From the NCBI RefSeq assembly GCF_009709555.1, contig NZ_WJBG01000103.1, forward strand, positions 1 through 64,000: a DNA stretch of 64,000 bases, given 5' to 3'. Positions 47,079 through 55,388 of this stretch are shown here, piece by piece. Under the pieces are notes generated by a model that made no database searches, was not told the origin of the DNA, and saw only the letters and a list, made by a program, of their open reading frames with translations. The position numbers and the translations under genes were made by a program. Within the stretch, counting starts at the first letter, position 1. Every line of letters starts with the position of its first letter. The DNA is from Streptomyces blattellae (GTDB lineage Bacteria; Actinomycetota; Actinomycetes; Streptomycetales; Streptomycetaceae).

Positions 47079-47498
47079 ATGCCCGAATACAGCCTCCGCA
47101 TTCCACCCCACGCCACCTCCCCTCGCATCGCCCGCGACTTCGTCACCTCTGTGCTGCACGCGCAGCGGCTCGGCGGCATCGTGGAGGACGCGGCGCTCTG
47201 CGTCTCGGAGTTGGTCACCAACTCGTGCGTGCACGCGGCCGGAACCGGTCCCGGGCTCCTCCTCGTCACCAACCCGGTCGGCATGCGCGCGACGGTCTAC
47301 GACGGGGACGTGAACCTGCCTGTCATGAGGGAGGGGTTCGACCCTGGGGGCGGGCGCGGTCTGTGGATCCTCGACTCGCTGACCGAGGGGCGCTGGGGAG
47401 CTGAACATGGTGGGTGGCGGACGGGACGCCGGGGCGAGGGAGGGAAGGGTGTGTGGTTCGAACTCGGAGCACCCGGCCCCGTTGGGGGCCCACGATGA
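47079..47498 (+). CDS. RsbW-like ATP-binding protein
   Basis: 139 residues, GHKL ATPase fold as in anti-sigma kinases. Visible: N box SELVTNSCVHAAGT and G1/G2-like GGGRGLWILDSL. No Ser/Thr substrate or sigma gene is adjacent. In whiJ/abaA-type clusters such an ATPase accompanies the DUF5753/DUF397 pair, which it does here in divergent orientation. Biochemical role unknown. Confidence 0.9.
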   Translation: MPEYSLRIPPHATSPRIARDFVTSVLHAQRLGGIVEDAALCVSELVTNSCVHAAGTGPGLLLVTNPVGMRATVYDGDVNLPVMREGFDPGGGRGLWILDSLTEGRWGAEHGGWRTGRRGEGGKGVWFELGAPGPVGGPR

Positions 47499-47569
47499 CC
47501 GCTCGGTTGCGCTCCCGCGCGGCTACCCTGGCAGGTGAGGCCGATGGGCGGGAGAGAGGGGTACGAGGG

Positions 47570-47926
47570 ATGAGTGCACAGCCGGTGCATCACGATGGGC
47601 CGATCATCCCGATGCCCCCTTTGACCAGGGACGCGTTGCGTGAGGCCGTGAAGCGCTTGAGCCTCGTGAACCTCCCCCAGTTCGACCTGGAGGCCGGGCG
47701 GGCGTTCGACCAGGCGAGCCAGACGGGGAGTACGGCTCCGCTCCAGCTGTTTCTGAAACGTTGGGGGGTCTTCGTGGCGATCGAGCGGGACCCTGTGCGA
47801 GCAGCACGTCTGCATGAGGCCGAGCGGATCTCCCAGGACGCTATGGCAGGCGAGGTCGCGTTCCGTGCCGCGATGGCGGAGATCAACGGGATTCTGCGTG
47901 AGGCCGAGCAGGAGATCGGGGATTGA
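47570..47926 (+). CDS. DUF6247-like protein, possible antitoxin
   Basis: 118 residues from ATG 47570 (GAGGG upstream). Features: PMPPLTRDALREAVKRLS, then VNLPQFDLEAGRAFDQA and a charged helix near FLKRWGVFVAIERDP. Similar to DUF6247 proteins as I recall them; no DNA-binding motif is obvious. Its stop overlaps the start of the next gene (TTGA), the organisation of toxin-antitoxin pairs. Confidence 0.75.
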   Translation: MSAQPVHHDGPIIPMPPLTRDALREAVKRLSLVNLPQFDLEAGRAFDQASQTGSTAPLQLFLKRWGVFVAIERDPVRAARLHEAERISQDAMAGEVAFRAAMAEINGILREAEQEIGD

Positions 47927-48204
47927 ACGACCACGAGCCGCTGGACTCGGAGTGGGATTGGGAGTACGGCGCAGAACCCGACTGGGTGGTCGGAGATCTT
48001 CCCCCCGAGGGGCGCGCAGCCGCAGAAGAGGTCGCACGGGAACTTGTCGTACTCGCTTCACTGGGGCAGGACCCGGGCGACGGAGCGAGTGTGACGAACC
48101 CGCAGGGCCTGCGAGTGATCGCTACGGGGCCGCTCATGGTGTGGTATCAGGTCATCGACTACCGCAAGCGTGTGTACATCCAGCGCGTGACCTGGCTCAG
48201 CTGA
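47923..48204 (+). CDS. small RelE/ParE-like protein, possible toxin
   Basis: 93 residues from TTG 47923. An acidic N-terminus is followed by a helix (EEVARELVVLASLGQDP) and three predicted C-terminal strands (GLRVIATGPLMVWYQVIDYR, KRVYIQRVTWL), which recalls the β-sheet of RelE/ParE toxins. The catalytic residues of RelE are not identifiable, so similarity is structural guesswork. Translationally coupled to the DUF6247-like gene. Confidence 0.7.
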   Translation: MNDHEPLDSEWDWEYGAEPDWVVGDLPPEGRAAAEEVARELVVLASLGQDPGDGASVTNPQGLRVIATGPLMVWYQVIDYRKRVYIQRVTWLS

Positions 48205-48268
48205 TGTTCGAGCCGCTGCCGGGTGGGCGGCGCCGGTGGCGGCTCTGCGGCGTCGGCGCGGCGGGGCC

Positions 48269-49249
48269 TCAAGCCTGCGCCGCCCCCGGATGCAGTCGTA
48301 CCCACCCCTCCCACGCCGACGTGACCATGTCGTAGACGTCGTGTTTTGCCTTCCAGCCCAGTTCGGTGGAGATGCGGTCGGCGGAGGCGACGACGCGGGC
48401 CGGGTCGCCGGGGCGGCGGGGGGTGACGGTCGGGGGAAGGTTGTAGCCGGTGGCCGTGTTGATGTGGTCGATCATCTCGCGGACCGAAACGCCCTCGCCG
48501 CGGCCGATGTTGAGGGTGAGGGCGAGGCCGGGGGAGGACTGGAGGGCGCGGGCCGTTGTCACGTGGGCCTCGGCCAGGTCCAGCACGTGGATGTAGTCGC
48601 GGATGCAGGTGCCGTCGGGGGTGGGGTAGTCGTCGCCGAAGATGCGCGGGGGCGCGTTCGCCGTGAGGCGCTCGAAGACCATGGGGACGATGTTGAAGAC
48701 GCCGGTGTCCGCCAGTTCCGGTGTGGCCGCGCCGGCCACGTTGAAGTAGCGGAGGGAGGCTGTGGCGAGGCCGGTTGCTCTGCCCGTCGCGCGGGCCAGC
48801 CATTCGCCGGCCAGCTTGGTCTCGCCGTACGGAGACATCGGCGCGCATGGAGTCTCCTCCGTCACCAGCTCCACGTCCGGCATGCCGTACACCGCGGCGG
48901 AGGAGGAGAAGACGAAGGAGGGGACCTCCGCCTGGGTCACGGCCTCCAGGAGGACGCGTAGGCCCTCGACGTTCTCCCGGTAGTAGTGGAGGGGCCGGCT
49001 CACCGACTCGCCCACCTGCTTCTTCGCCGCCAGGTGCACTACACCCGTCACCGCGTGGTCGGTGAGGGCGCGGGTCACGCGTGCGCCGTCCAGGGTCGAG
49101 CCGACCACCAGCGGTACGCCGTCCGGTACGCGCTCGGCGATGCCGGTGGACAGGTCGTCGTACACGACCGTCTGCTCGCCCGCCTCGGTCATGGCGCGTA
49201 CCACGTGCGCCCCGATGTAACCGGCGCCGCCGGTGATCAGCCAGGTCAT
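48269..49249 (-). CDS. galE: UDP-glucose 4-epimerase
   Basis: 326 residues, short-chain dehydrogenase. NAD-binding GGAGYIGAHVV (7-17), VVYDDLS, active-site SSSAAVY and YGETK (Tyr/Lys pair), substrate region RYFNVAGA and RDYIHVLDLAEAH. Interconverts UDP-glucose and UDP-galactose, feeding surface glycans. Monocistronic here; convergent with the toxin-like gene, 64 bases away. Confidence 0.95.
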   Translation of the reverse strand: MTWLITGGAGYIGAHVVRAMTEAGEQTVVYDDLSTGIAERVPDGVPLVVGSTLDGARVTRALTDHAVTGVVHLAAKKQVGESVSRPLHYYRENVEGLRVLLEAVTQAEVPSFVFSSSAAVYGMPDVELVTEETPCAPMSPYGETKLAGEWLARATGRATGLATASLRYFNVAGAATPELADTGVFNIVPMVFERLTANAPPRIFGDDYPTPDGTCIRDYIHVLDLAEAHVTTARALQSSPGLALTLNIGRGEGVSVREMIDHINTATGYNLPPTVTPRRPGDPARVVASADRISTELGWKAKHDVYDMVTSAWEGWVRLHPGAAQA

Positions 49250-49345
49250 GTGCGGCCGTCCCCTCGTCAGTTGGCCCGTGCGTGGTGCTGCTGGTCGTGG
49301 TGTTGCTGGTCGGTCACAGTCGGACCCGTCACAGTGAAGCAGGCG

Positions 49346-49807
49346 TCAGTGAGTGTCTTCCGTCGCCGCGTCCAGCGCCGCGGTGAGACGGTCGAGCCTG
49401 GTCCGCAGCTCCTGGATCTCGTCGAGGTCGAAGTCCGTCGCGGCGATGATCCGCCGCGGTACCTCCAGCGCCCGCTCGCGCAGCGCCACTCCGTCCTCGG
49501 TGAGCCGTACCTCCACCGACCGCTCGTCGCGCGCGCTGCGCTCCCGGCGTACCAGGCCGGCCGTCTCCAGCCGCTTGAGCAGCGGGGAGAGCGTGCCGGA
49601 GTCGAGACGGAGGTGTTCGCCCAGCTTCTTGACGGGCAGGTCGCCGTGCTCCCACAGCACCAGCATCACGAGGTACTGCGGGTAGGTGAGCCCGAGGTCC
49701 TTGAGGAGTACGCGGTAGACGCCGCCGAAGGCGCGCGACGCGGCGTTCAGGGCGAAGCAGATCTGCTGGTCGAGGCGGAGCCAGTCGGAGGTGGGCGTGG
49801 TGGTCAT
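49346..49807 (-). CDS. ohrR: organic-hydroperoxide-sensing MarR-family repressor
   Basis: 153 residues. Winged HTH of MarR type ([41 protein letters not shown]). The peroxide-sensing cysteine is C17 in [13 protein letters not shown]; oxidation there releases DNA. No second redox cysteine is present, so it is a 1-Cys OhrR. Divergent from ohr, with a palindromic operator in the 124-base gap. Confidence 0.95.
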   Translation of the reverse strand: MTTTPTSDWLRLDQQICFALNAASRAFGGVYRVLLKDLGLTYPQYLVMLVLWEHGDLPVKKLGEHLRLDSGTLSPLLKRLETAGLVRRERSARDERSVEVRLTEDGVALRERALEVPRRIIAATDFDLDEIQELRTRLDRLTAALDAATEDTH

Positions 49808-49839
49808 GGCTCCAGGGTAGCTCTTTGCCCATCATTTAG

Positions 49840-49859
49840 TTGTCCACAATTTAATTGTG
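49840..49859. promoter_or_regulatory. OhrR operator overlapping a DnaA-box sequence
   Basis: A perfect inverted repeat, CACAATT-T-AATTGTG, lies at 49845-49859 between ohrR and ohr, an AT-rich palindrome like known OhrR sites. TTGTCCACA, the streptomycete DnaA box, is at 49840-49848 and shares four bases with the palindrome. Confidence 0.7.
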
Positions 49860-49931
49860 TGCTCTACTTATTGTCGTCGAGAGGCGGCCGGACAGGGCCG
49901 CCGACCGTGATCTGAGAGGGATGGTTCTTCC

Positions 49932-50345
49932 ATGGACGCGCTGTACACCGCTGTCGCCACCGCCACCCACGGCCGCGACGGTCGTGCCGTCACCTCCGAC
50001 GGCAAGCTGGACCTCGCACTCAGCATTCCGGTGGAGATGGGCGGCAACGGCCAGGGCACCAACCCGGAGCAGCTCTTCGCCGCCGGTTACGCCGCCTGCT
50101 TCGGCAGCGCGCTCGCCCTCGTCGGCCGCCAGGCGAAGGCCGATGTCAGCGACGCAGCCGTCACCGCCGAGGTCAGCGTCATCAAGGAGGGCGAGGGCTT
50201 CGCCCTGAGGGTCACCCTCCGTGTCGAGCTGCCCGACGGCCTGGACGCGGCGACCGGCCGCAAGCTCGTCGAGTCCGCCCACCAGGTCTGCCCGTACTCC
50301 AACGCCACCCGCGGCAACATCGACGTCGACCTCGTCGTCGAGTGA
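49932..50345 (+). CDS. ohr: organic hydroperoxide resistance protein
   Basis: 137 residues, Ohr/OsmC fold. Thiol peroxidase that reduces organic hydroperoxides using C56 (GYAACFGSAL) and C120 (QVCPYSNATRGN), both present. Arg and Glu residues of the active site are also in place (NPEQLFAAGYAACF). Divergent from its regulator ohrR. ATG 49932 has GAGAGGGA upstream. Confidence 0.97.
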   Translation: MDALYTAVATATHGRDGRAVTSDGKLDLALSIPVEMGGNGQGTNPEQLFAAGYAACFGSALALVGRQAKADVSDAAVTAEVSVIKEGEGFALRVTLRVELPDGLDAATGRKLVESAHQVCPYSNATRGNIDVDLVVE

Positions 50346-50357
50346 CTCAGCTCGGTT

Positions 50358-50396
50358 GACCCGCGCCGGCGCCTCCCCGTTCGCCCGGCGCGGGTC
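50358..50396. terminator. hairpin between ohr and the small basic protein gene
   Basis: Perfect 12-bp stem GACCCGCGCCGG / CCGGCGCGGGTC with a 15-base loop in a convergent gap; can serve both genes. Confidence 0.8.
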
Positions 50397-50419
50397 GACG
50401 ACTCCGCCTGGCGCTCACC

Positions 50420-50839
50420 TCAACGGGTGAGCGCCGGGGTCTGCTCTGCGAGCGGTACCACCGGCGCGGCGGCCGTGCCGGGCGTGAGGCGACGGGTCGC
50501 CGTCGGGAACAGGGGGAGGCGCGGCTGGATGCGGTAGCGGAGCCTCAGCGCGGTGGCTCGCGCCTGTCTGACCAGGCGGGACGACTGCCGGACTGCCCTG
50601 CGGCACATGGCCGAGGTGAAGCGGAGCATGCCGTAGGTGCGACGCAGGCCCAGGCGGATCAGTGCCTGCCGGGCACGTGCGCGCGGCGGGACCGGGGTGC
50701 CGGGTGTGCGGTAACGGCGATAGCAACGACGGTAGTACGTAAGGGACTTGCTCAGGAACCCGGTGCGGGCGGCAGGTGGGGTCTGGCCCCGCCTCTGGTA
50801 CACCGTCACCAGGCGCCCGACCATCCGGCGGAACAACAA
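50420..50839 (-). CDS. small basic hypothetical protein
   Basis: 139 residues, strongly basic (many Arg), with runs such as YYRRCYRRYR and RLVRQARATALRLRYRI. A sampled stretch has about 90% G/C at third codon positions and lower at second positions, the pattern of real Streptomyces genes. No recognised domain or secretion signal. Start may be ATG 50839 or ATG 50824. Convergent with ohr. Confidence 0.55.
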   Translation of the reverse strand: MLFRRMVGRLVTVYQRRGQTPPAARTGFLSKSLTYYRRCYRRYRTPGTPVPPRARARQALIRLGLRRTYGMLRFTSAMCRRAVRQSSRLVRQARATALRLRYRIQPRLPLFPTATRRLTPGTAAAPVVPLAEQTPALTR

Positions 50840-51047
50840 CGGCCGTCACCGGGCGAGTTCGGGGCGGCCGTCGAGGATGCCTGAACCCGGTACGCGGGGA
50901 CGACAACACTGAACCTGCGCACGGCGCATCCATGGGTCGGTGCGGGCGGTCGGCCCGGGAACGGCCGGTGGAGTGACTTGGTTACGTCGGGTACGGCATC
51001 CGGGGGACGAGTCCGTGCAGGCGGAGGGGCGAGCCGGTGCAGGTGAT

Positions 51048-51076
51048 GGGGCGAGCCGGTTGTCCCGGCTCGCCCC
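51048..51076 (-). terminator. hairpin after the sugar ABC operon
   Basis: Perfect 12-bp stem GGGGCGAGCCGG / CCGGCTCGCCCC with a 5-base loop, 59 bases past the last permease stop. The rest of the gap (50840-51135) shows no gene. Confidence 0.75.
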
Positions 51077-51135
51077 GTCGATCAGGCCGTCGTAAGCCTT
51101 TCAGGCTTCGTACGCCCTTCAGGCTGTCGTACGCG

Positions 51136-52065
51136 CTACTTCACCGCGCCCGCCATCACCCCGGACACGAACTGCCGCTGGAACGCGAAGAACACGACCA
51201 GCGGGATCACCATGGAGATGAACGCGCCCGGCGCCAGGATGTCGACGTTGTCGGCGAACGCGCGCATCTGCGTCTGCAGGGCGACCGTGATCGGCTGGCT
51301 GTCGGTGTCGGAGAACACCAGCGCGATCAGCATGTCGTTCCACACCCACAGGAACTGGAAGATGCCCAGACTCGCGATCGCGGGCCCGCCCAGCGGCATC
51401 ACGACCCGGGCGAACAGCCGCAGTTCACCCGCCCCGTCGAGCCGGGCCGCCTCCAGCAGCTCCTTCGGGATCTCCGCGAAGAAGTTCCGCAGCAGGAACA
51501 CCGCGAAGGGCAGACCGAAACCCGTGTGGAAGAGGACCACGCCCATGATGTTGCCGAACAGGCCGATGTTGCCGAAGAGTTCGGCGACCGGGATCAGCGC
51601 CACCTGCACCGGCACCACCAGCAGGCCGACCACGCCGAGGAACCACCAGTCGCGGCCGGGGAACTCCATCCACGCGAACGCATAACCCGCGAGCGCGCCG
51701 ATGACGACGACGAGGACCGTCGCCGGGACCGTGATCAGCAGGGTGTTGACGAGTGAGTCGGTGATGTCGCTGTTCTGCAGGAGCTTGTCGTAGCTCTCGA
51801 AGGTGAGCTGGGACGGCTCGGTGAAGACGTCCCACCAGCCGCTGATCGTCATCTCCTGCGGGGGACGCAGCGAGGAGACCAGCAGACCGATCGTCGGGAC
51901 CAGCCAGAACAGCCCGACGACGATCAGGAAGACCCGGACCGCACCGCCGCCGATGCCTTCCACGAGGCGGGAGCCGAGGGACTGCTTCGCCTTGGCCGTC
52001 TTGGCCGTCTTCGCCGGTTGTCCGGGTTGTTCGGGCTGGGTGAGCATGTCGGCATGTGTGGTCAT
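51136..52065 (-). CDS. carbohydrate ABC transporter permease, MalG type
   Basis: 309 residues, six transmembrane helices, and the EAA loop EAARLDGAGELRLFARVVMPLGGP that contacts the ATPase. Inner-membrane half of a sugar importer with the MalF-type permease and binding lipoprotein upstream. No ATPase gene is adjacent, so a shared multi-sugar ATPase (MsiK type in Streptomyces) is likely. Start is ATG 52065, inside the first copy of a 36-bp direct repeat. Confidence 0.94.
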   Translation of the reverse strand: MTTHADMLTQPEQPGQPAKTAKTAKAKQSLGSRLVEGIGGGAVRVFLIVVGLFWLVPTIGLLVSSLRPPQEMTISGWWDVFTEPSQLTFESYDKLLQNSDITDSLVNTLLITVPATVLVVVIGALAGYAFAWMEFPGRDWWFLGVVGLLVVPVQVALIPVAELFGNIGLFGNIMGVVLFHTGFGLPFAVFLLRNFFAEIPKELLEAARLDGAGELRLFARVVMPLGGPAIASLGIFQFLWVWNDMLIALVFSDTDSQPITVALQTQMRAFADNVDILAPGAFISMVIPLVVFFAFQRQFVSGVMAGAVK

Positions 52066-52189
52066 CGCCGCACCTCCCGCCTGAGCCTGCGGATGTTACT
52101 GCGCCTTCCCGGGGGATAACCCCCGGACCCCCAGCAGAAGGACCAGTCGCCGCTCATCGCCGCACCTCCCGCCTGAGCCTGCGGATGTT
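52062..52189. repeat. 36-bp direct duplication at the permease junction
   Basis: 52062-52097 and 52154-52189 are identical, 92 bases apart. Both read, on the minus strand, the last codons of the MalF-type permease (IRRLRREVRR), its stop and ATG (ATGA). The ~56-base insert contains CGGGGGTTATCCCCCGG. The second copy yields a ghost 31-residue frame starting at 52157. Confidence 0.9.
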
Positions 52190-53497
52190 GAACCACATCA
52201 CCGGGATGACCAGCAGAAGCAGGAACACCGAGATGGCGCTGGCGATGCCGGGCTGGCCCTCGGAGAAGCCCTTGCGGTACAGCTCCAGCGCGAGGACGTT
52301 CGCGTCGTCCTGGGCGGAGCCCGGGGCGATGATGAAGACCAGGTCGAAGATCTTCAGGACGTTGATCATCAGGGTGACGACGACGACCGCGAGGACGGGC
52401 GCCAGGAGCGGAACCGTGATCTTCCGGAACACCTGCCATTCGGTCGCGCCGTCGACACGCGCCGCCTCCAGGAGATCACGTGGGATGCCCGCCAGCCCCG
52501 CCGCGATCAGCACCATCGCGAAACCGGCCCACATCCAGATGTACGCCCCGATGATCGACGGCGTGACCAGTGACGGGCCCAGCCAGTCCAGGCCGTTGTA
52601 CGGCTCCTTGAAGTTGCCCGCCGGGAGGCGGAGTTGGGCGCCGTCGGCCTTCTCCGACAGGGAGAACGTGCCGTCGGCGCCGGCCTTCACCGACTCCACG
52701 ACCTTGCCGTCCTTGACCGCCTCGATCTTCATGCCGGGGTAGCCGAGTTCGGACGCGTCGGGTGCGCCGAGCGTGCCGACGCCCTCGCCGCGGGTGAAGT
52801 CCTGCCACGTCGTGCCGGTGATCCGGCCCGGGTCGGCCTGCGGCGCAACGGCCCGCTTGGCGTCGCCGGGCATCTGGTCGGGGGCGACTCCCACGAGGGG
52901 CAGGGTGACCGTGCCCCCGGTGTGGACCGTCGCCCTGGTGATGAAGGCGCCGCCCTTCTCCGCCACGAGCGGCGACTCACGGCCCGGATGCGCCTTCGGG
53001 AACGCCGACGACTCGGCGAACGTGTCGTGGACGCCCACCCACACCGCGTTCGCGACGCCCTTCTCCGGATCCTGGTCGTAGACGAGGCGGAAGATGATGC
53101 CGGCGGCCAGCATCGAGATCGCCATCGGCATGAAGACGACCAGCTTGAACGCCGTGCCCCAGCTCACCCGTTCGGTCAGCACCGCGAAGACCAGACCGAG
53201 CGCGGTGGCGACCGTCGGCGCGAACACCACCCAGATGACGTTGTTCTTCAGGGCGGTGCGGATGCCGTCGTCGGTGAACAGGGACTCGTAGTTGTCGAAG
53301 CCGGTGAACGCGCCCGACCGGTCGTAGAAGCTGCGGACGACCGAGTACCCGATCGGGTAGACCACGAGCGCGCCCAGCAGCACAAGAGCGGGCAGCAGGA
53401 ACAGCGCCACCACGGTCTTGCGGGTGCCGGTCACGCTCTTGCGCGACTTGGGAGCGGCAGGGGTCGGAGGGACCCCTGCCGCCGTGGCCGACGTCAT
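52154..53497 (-). CDS. carbohydrate ABC transporter permease, MalF type
   Basis: 447 residues, longer than the ~300 usual for this group. Six helices; EAA loop EAARVDGATEWQVFRKITVPLL. Between helices near residue 150 and 295 lies a ~145-residue insert (β-rich, GGTVTLPLVGVAP ... GADGTFSLSEKADGAQLRLP) that would be extracytoplasmic, in the position of the MalF P2 loop that touches the binding protein. Forms the importer with the MalG-type permease and the lipoprotein. Confidence 0.93.
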   Translation of the reverse strand: MTSATAAGVPPTPAAPKSRKSVTGTRKTVVALFLLPALVLLGALVVYPIGYSVVRSFYDRSGAFTGFDNYESLFTDDGIRTALKNNVIWVVFAPTVATALGLVFAVLTERVSWGTAFKLVVFMPMAISMLAAGIIFRLVYDQDPEKGVANAVWVGVHDTFAESSAFPKAHPGRESPLVAEKGGAFITRATVHTGGTVTLPLVGVAPDQMPGDAKRAVAPQADPGRITGTTWQDFTRGEGVGTLGAPDASELGYPGMKIEAVKDGKVVESVKAGADGTFSLSEKADGAQLRLPAGNFKEPYNGLDWLGPSLVTPSIIGAYIWMWAGFAMVLIAAGLAGIPRDLLEAARVDGATEWQVFRKITVPLLAPVLAVVVVTLMINVLKIFDLVFIIAPGSAQDDANVLALELYRKGFSEGQPGIASAISVFLLLLVIPVMWFNIRRLRREVRR

Positions 53498-53501
53498 CGC
53501 G

Positions 53502-54872
53502 TCAGCCTCCGTAGGCGGCCGCCGCGTCCGCCTCCAGTTGCGCCTGCGTGCCCGCGATGTCGGTCGGGTTCGCCAGGAAGTCCTGCAGCGCCTTCCACTC
53601 GCCCTTGCCGGGCGTGCCGCCGAAGGCCTGCGGGGCCTGGTCGGACATGTCGAAGCGGAAGTCGTCGCCGGAGTCGATGAGGGCCTCGGCGATCCCCTGC
53701 TGCACCGTGTTCGGATACGCCGAGATGTCCACGTTCTTGTTCGGCGAGAGGTAGCCGCCCAGCTTCGCCTGGATCGTCGCCGCGTCCGGGGAGGCCAGGA
53801 AGGTGGCCAGCGCCTGCGCCGCCTTGGAGTCCTTCAGGATCACCGCCGCGTCGCCGCCGGAGACCACGGGAGCGGTGTCGCCCACGGCCGGGAAGGGGAA
53901 CGCCTTCGCGTCCGTGCCGACCTCCGCGCCCGCCGTACCGATGTTGACCTGCGCGAAGTCGCCCTCGTAGACCATGCCCGCCTTGGGCTGGTCGCCGCCG
54001 GTGAAGGTCTGCGTCACCGAGGCCGGGAAGTCCGTCTGCAGCGCGCCGTCCGCACCGCCGGCGACGTAGTCCTTCTTGCCCCAGACCTCGGCCAGCGTGG
54101 TCAGCGCGTCCTTCACGGACGGGTCCGTCCACTTGATCTCGTGCTTGGCGAGCTGGTCGTACTTCTCCGGGCCCGCCTGGGAGAGGTAGATGTTCTCGAA
54201 CCAGTCGGTGAGGGTCCAGCCGTCGGCACCGCCGACGGAGAACGGCGTGACACCGGAGTCGTAGACCGTCTGGGCGGTGGTGAGCAGCTCGTCCCAGGTC
54301 TTCGGTTCCGTGACCCCGGCGTTCTCGAAGACCTGGGTGTTGTACCAGATCAGGGACTTGTTGGCGGCCTTGTAGTAGACGCCGTACTGCTCGCCGTCGA
54401 CCTTGCCGATGTCCTGCCAGCCCTGCGAGTAGTTCTCGGCCAGTTCGGCCTTCGCCTCGACGCCCAGCGGCTTGGCCCAACCGTTGTCCACGGCCTGCTG
54501 GATCGCGCCGGGCTGCGGGAGCATCGCCACGTCCGGCGGCTGGCCGCCCGCGATCTTCGAGCCCAGGAAGTTGACGATGGGGTCCTGCGCGGGCACGAAG
54601 GAGACCTCGGCGCCGGTGCGCTTCTCGAACTCCTCAAGGACCTTGTTGAAGTTGTCCTGCTCCGCGCCGCTCCATACGGCGGCGACCTCAAGGCTTTCGC
54701 CGTCCAGCTTGGGGAGGGTGACGGTGGTGGCCGTCTCCTCGCCTGCGCCGGCCTGCTCGTTTTCGTTGTCGTCGTCTCCACCGCAGGCGGTGAGCGCGAG
54801 TGCTCCCGCGAGGACGGTGGCTGCGGCTTTCACGGCCGTGTGCTTCCGGATGGTGCTGTACGTGCTGCGCAT
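53502..54872 (-). CDS. extracellular sugar-binding lipoprotein
   Basis: 456 residues from ATG 54872. Signal with lipobox LALTAC, an acidic linker (GGDDDNENEQAG), then a solute-binding protein family 1 fold (EEFEKRTGAEVSFVPAQDPI, KPLGVEAKAELAENYSQGWQD, YKAANKSLIWYN, GGADGWTLTDWFENIYL). Delivers a sugar to the two permeases encoded downstream. Substrate unknown; no glycosidase is adjacent. Four bases separate its stop from the permease start. Confidence 0.95.
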   Translation of the reverse strand: MRSTYSTIRKHTAVKAAATVLAGALALTACGGDDDNENEQAGAGEETATTVTLPKLDGESLEVAAVWSGAEQDNFNKVLEEFEKRTGAEVSFVPAQDPIVNFLGSKIAGGQPPDVAMLPQPGAIQQAVDNGWAKPLGVEAKAELAENYSQGWQDIGKVDGEQYGVYYKAANKSLIWYNTQVFENAGVTEPKTWDELLTTAQTVYDSGVTPFSVGGADGWTLTDWFENIYLSQAGPEKYDQLAKHEIKWTDPSVKDALTTLAEVWGKKDYVAGGADGALQTDFPASVTQTFTGGDQPKAGMVYEGDFAQVNIGTAGAEVGTDAKAFPFPAVGDTAPVVSGGDAAVILKDSKAAQALATFLASPDAATIQAKLGGYLSPNKNVDISAYPNTVQQGIAEALIDSGDDFRFDMSDQAPQAFGGTPGKGEWKALQDFLANPTDIAGTQAQLEADAAAAYGG

Positions 54873-55088
54873 CACTGCCCCGTTCTTCGTTCCTCGTCGA
54901 ACGTCCGAACGCTGTCCCGTGCGGTCTGGTCTACGCCGGGTGCTGTGGGTCGGCAAGAGCGCCATCGCTGTCAAGACGGTGATCGTGACCGCGTCGTGAC
55001 CCAGCGTTGCGGAATCGGCGGCCGATTCGGGGGCGGGTGCGGGGTGGCGCACCTTTCCCGGGGGGCTGTGCCGCCAGATCCCCCTTCA

Positions 55089-55206
55089 TCCCGCTTCGGG
55101 TCTCCCTTCAGGTCCCGCTTCAGGTCTCCCTTCAGGTCCCGCTTCGGGTCCCGCTTCGGGTCCCGCTTCAGGTCTCCCTTCGGGTCCCGCTTCAGGTCCC
55201 TCTTTG
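55089..55206. repeat. 12-bp tandem repeat, about ten units
   Basis: Units alternate TCCCGCTTCRGG and TCTCCCTTCRGG with few changes. Translation in one frame gives PLRV/SLQV repeats, but no gene fits. Confidence 0.85.
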
Positions 55207-55242
55207 GCTTGAACGGCCTTGTGCTCGAACGCCAGACAGGCC
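55203..55242. repeat. dispersed repeat, degraded copy C
   Basis: GGCTTGAACGGCCTTGTGCT then CGAACGCCAGACAGGC matches the 3' half of copies at 17983-18082 and 63256-63384 with several changes. Confidence 0.65.
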
Positions 55243-55245
55243 AGT

Positions 55246-55329
55246 CGCCCGTCAGGCAGGATCGGCCGCCCGTCAGGCAGGATCGGCCGCCCGTCAGGCA
55301 GGATCGGCCGCCCGTCAGGCAGGCTCAGT
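55246..55329. repeat. 21-bp tandem repeat, four units
   Basis: Unit CGCCCGTCAGGCAGGATCGG plus C at 55246, 55267 and 55288 (identical) and 55309 (last bases differ). Confidence 0.9.
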
Positions 55330-55388
55330 CGCCGTGTGCCTGGAGGGGCCGCATGCCTGGAGGAGCCGCGCGACCGGATCGCCCGCCG

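Larger units (their letters stand above)
54873..55388. other. intergenic region with tandem repeats
   Basis: 516 bases between the binding-protein start and the 3' end of the FHA/FtsK gene. Filled mainly by repeats (55089-55329). The first ~215 bases should contain the promoter of the sugar operon; no hexamers or operator could be assigned. Confidence 0.5.
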
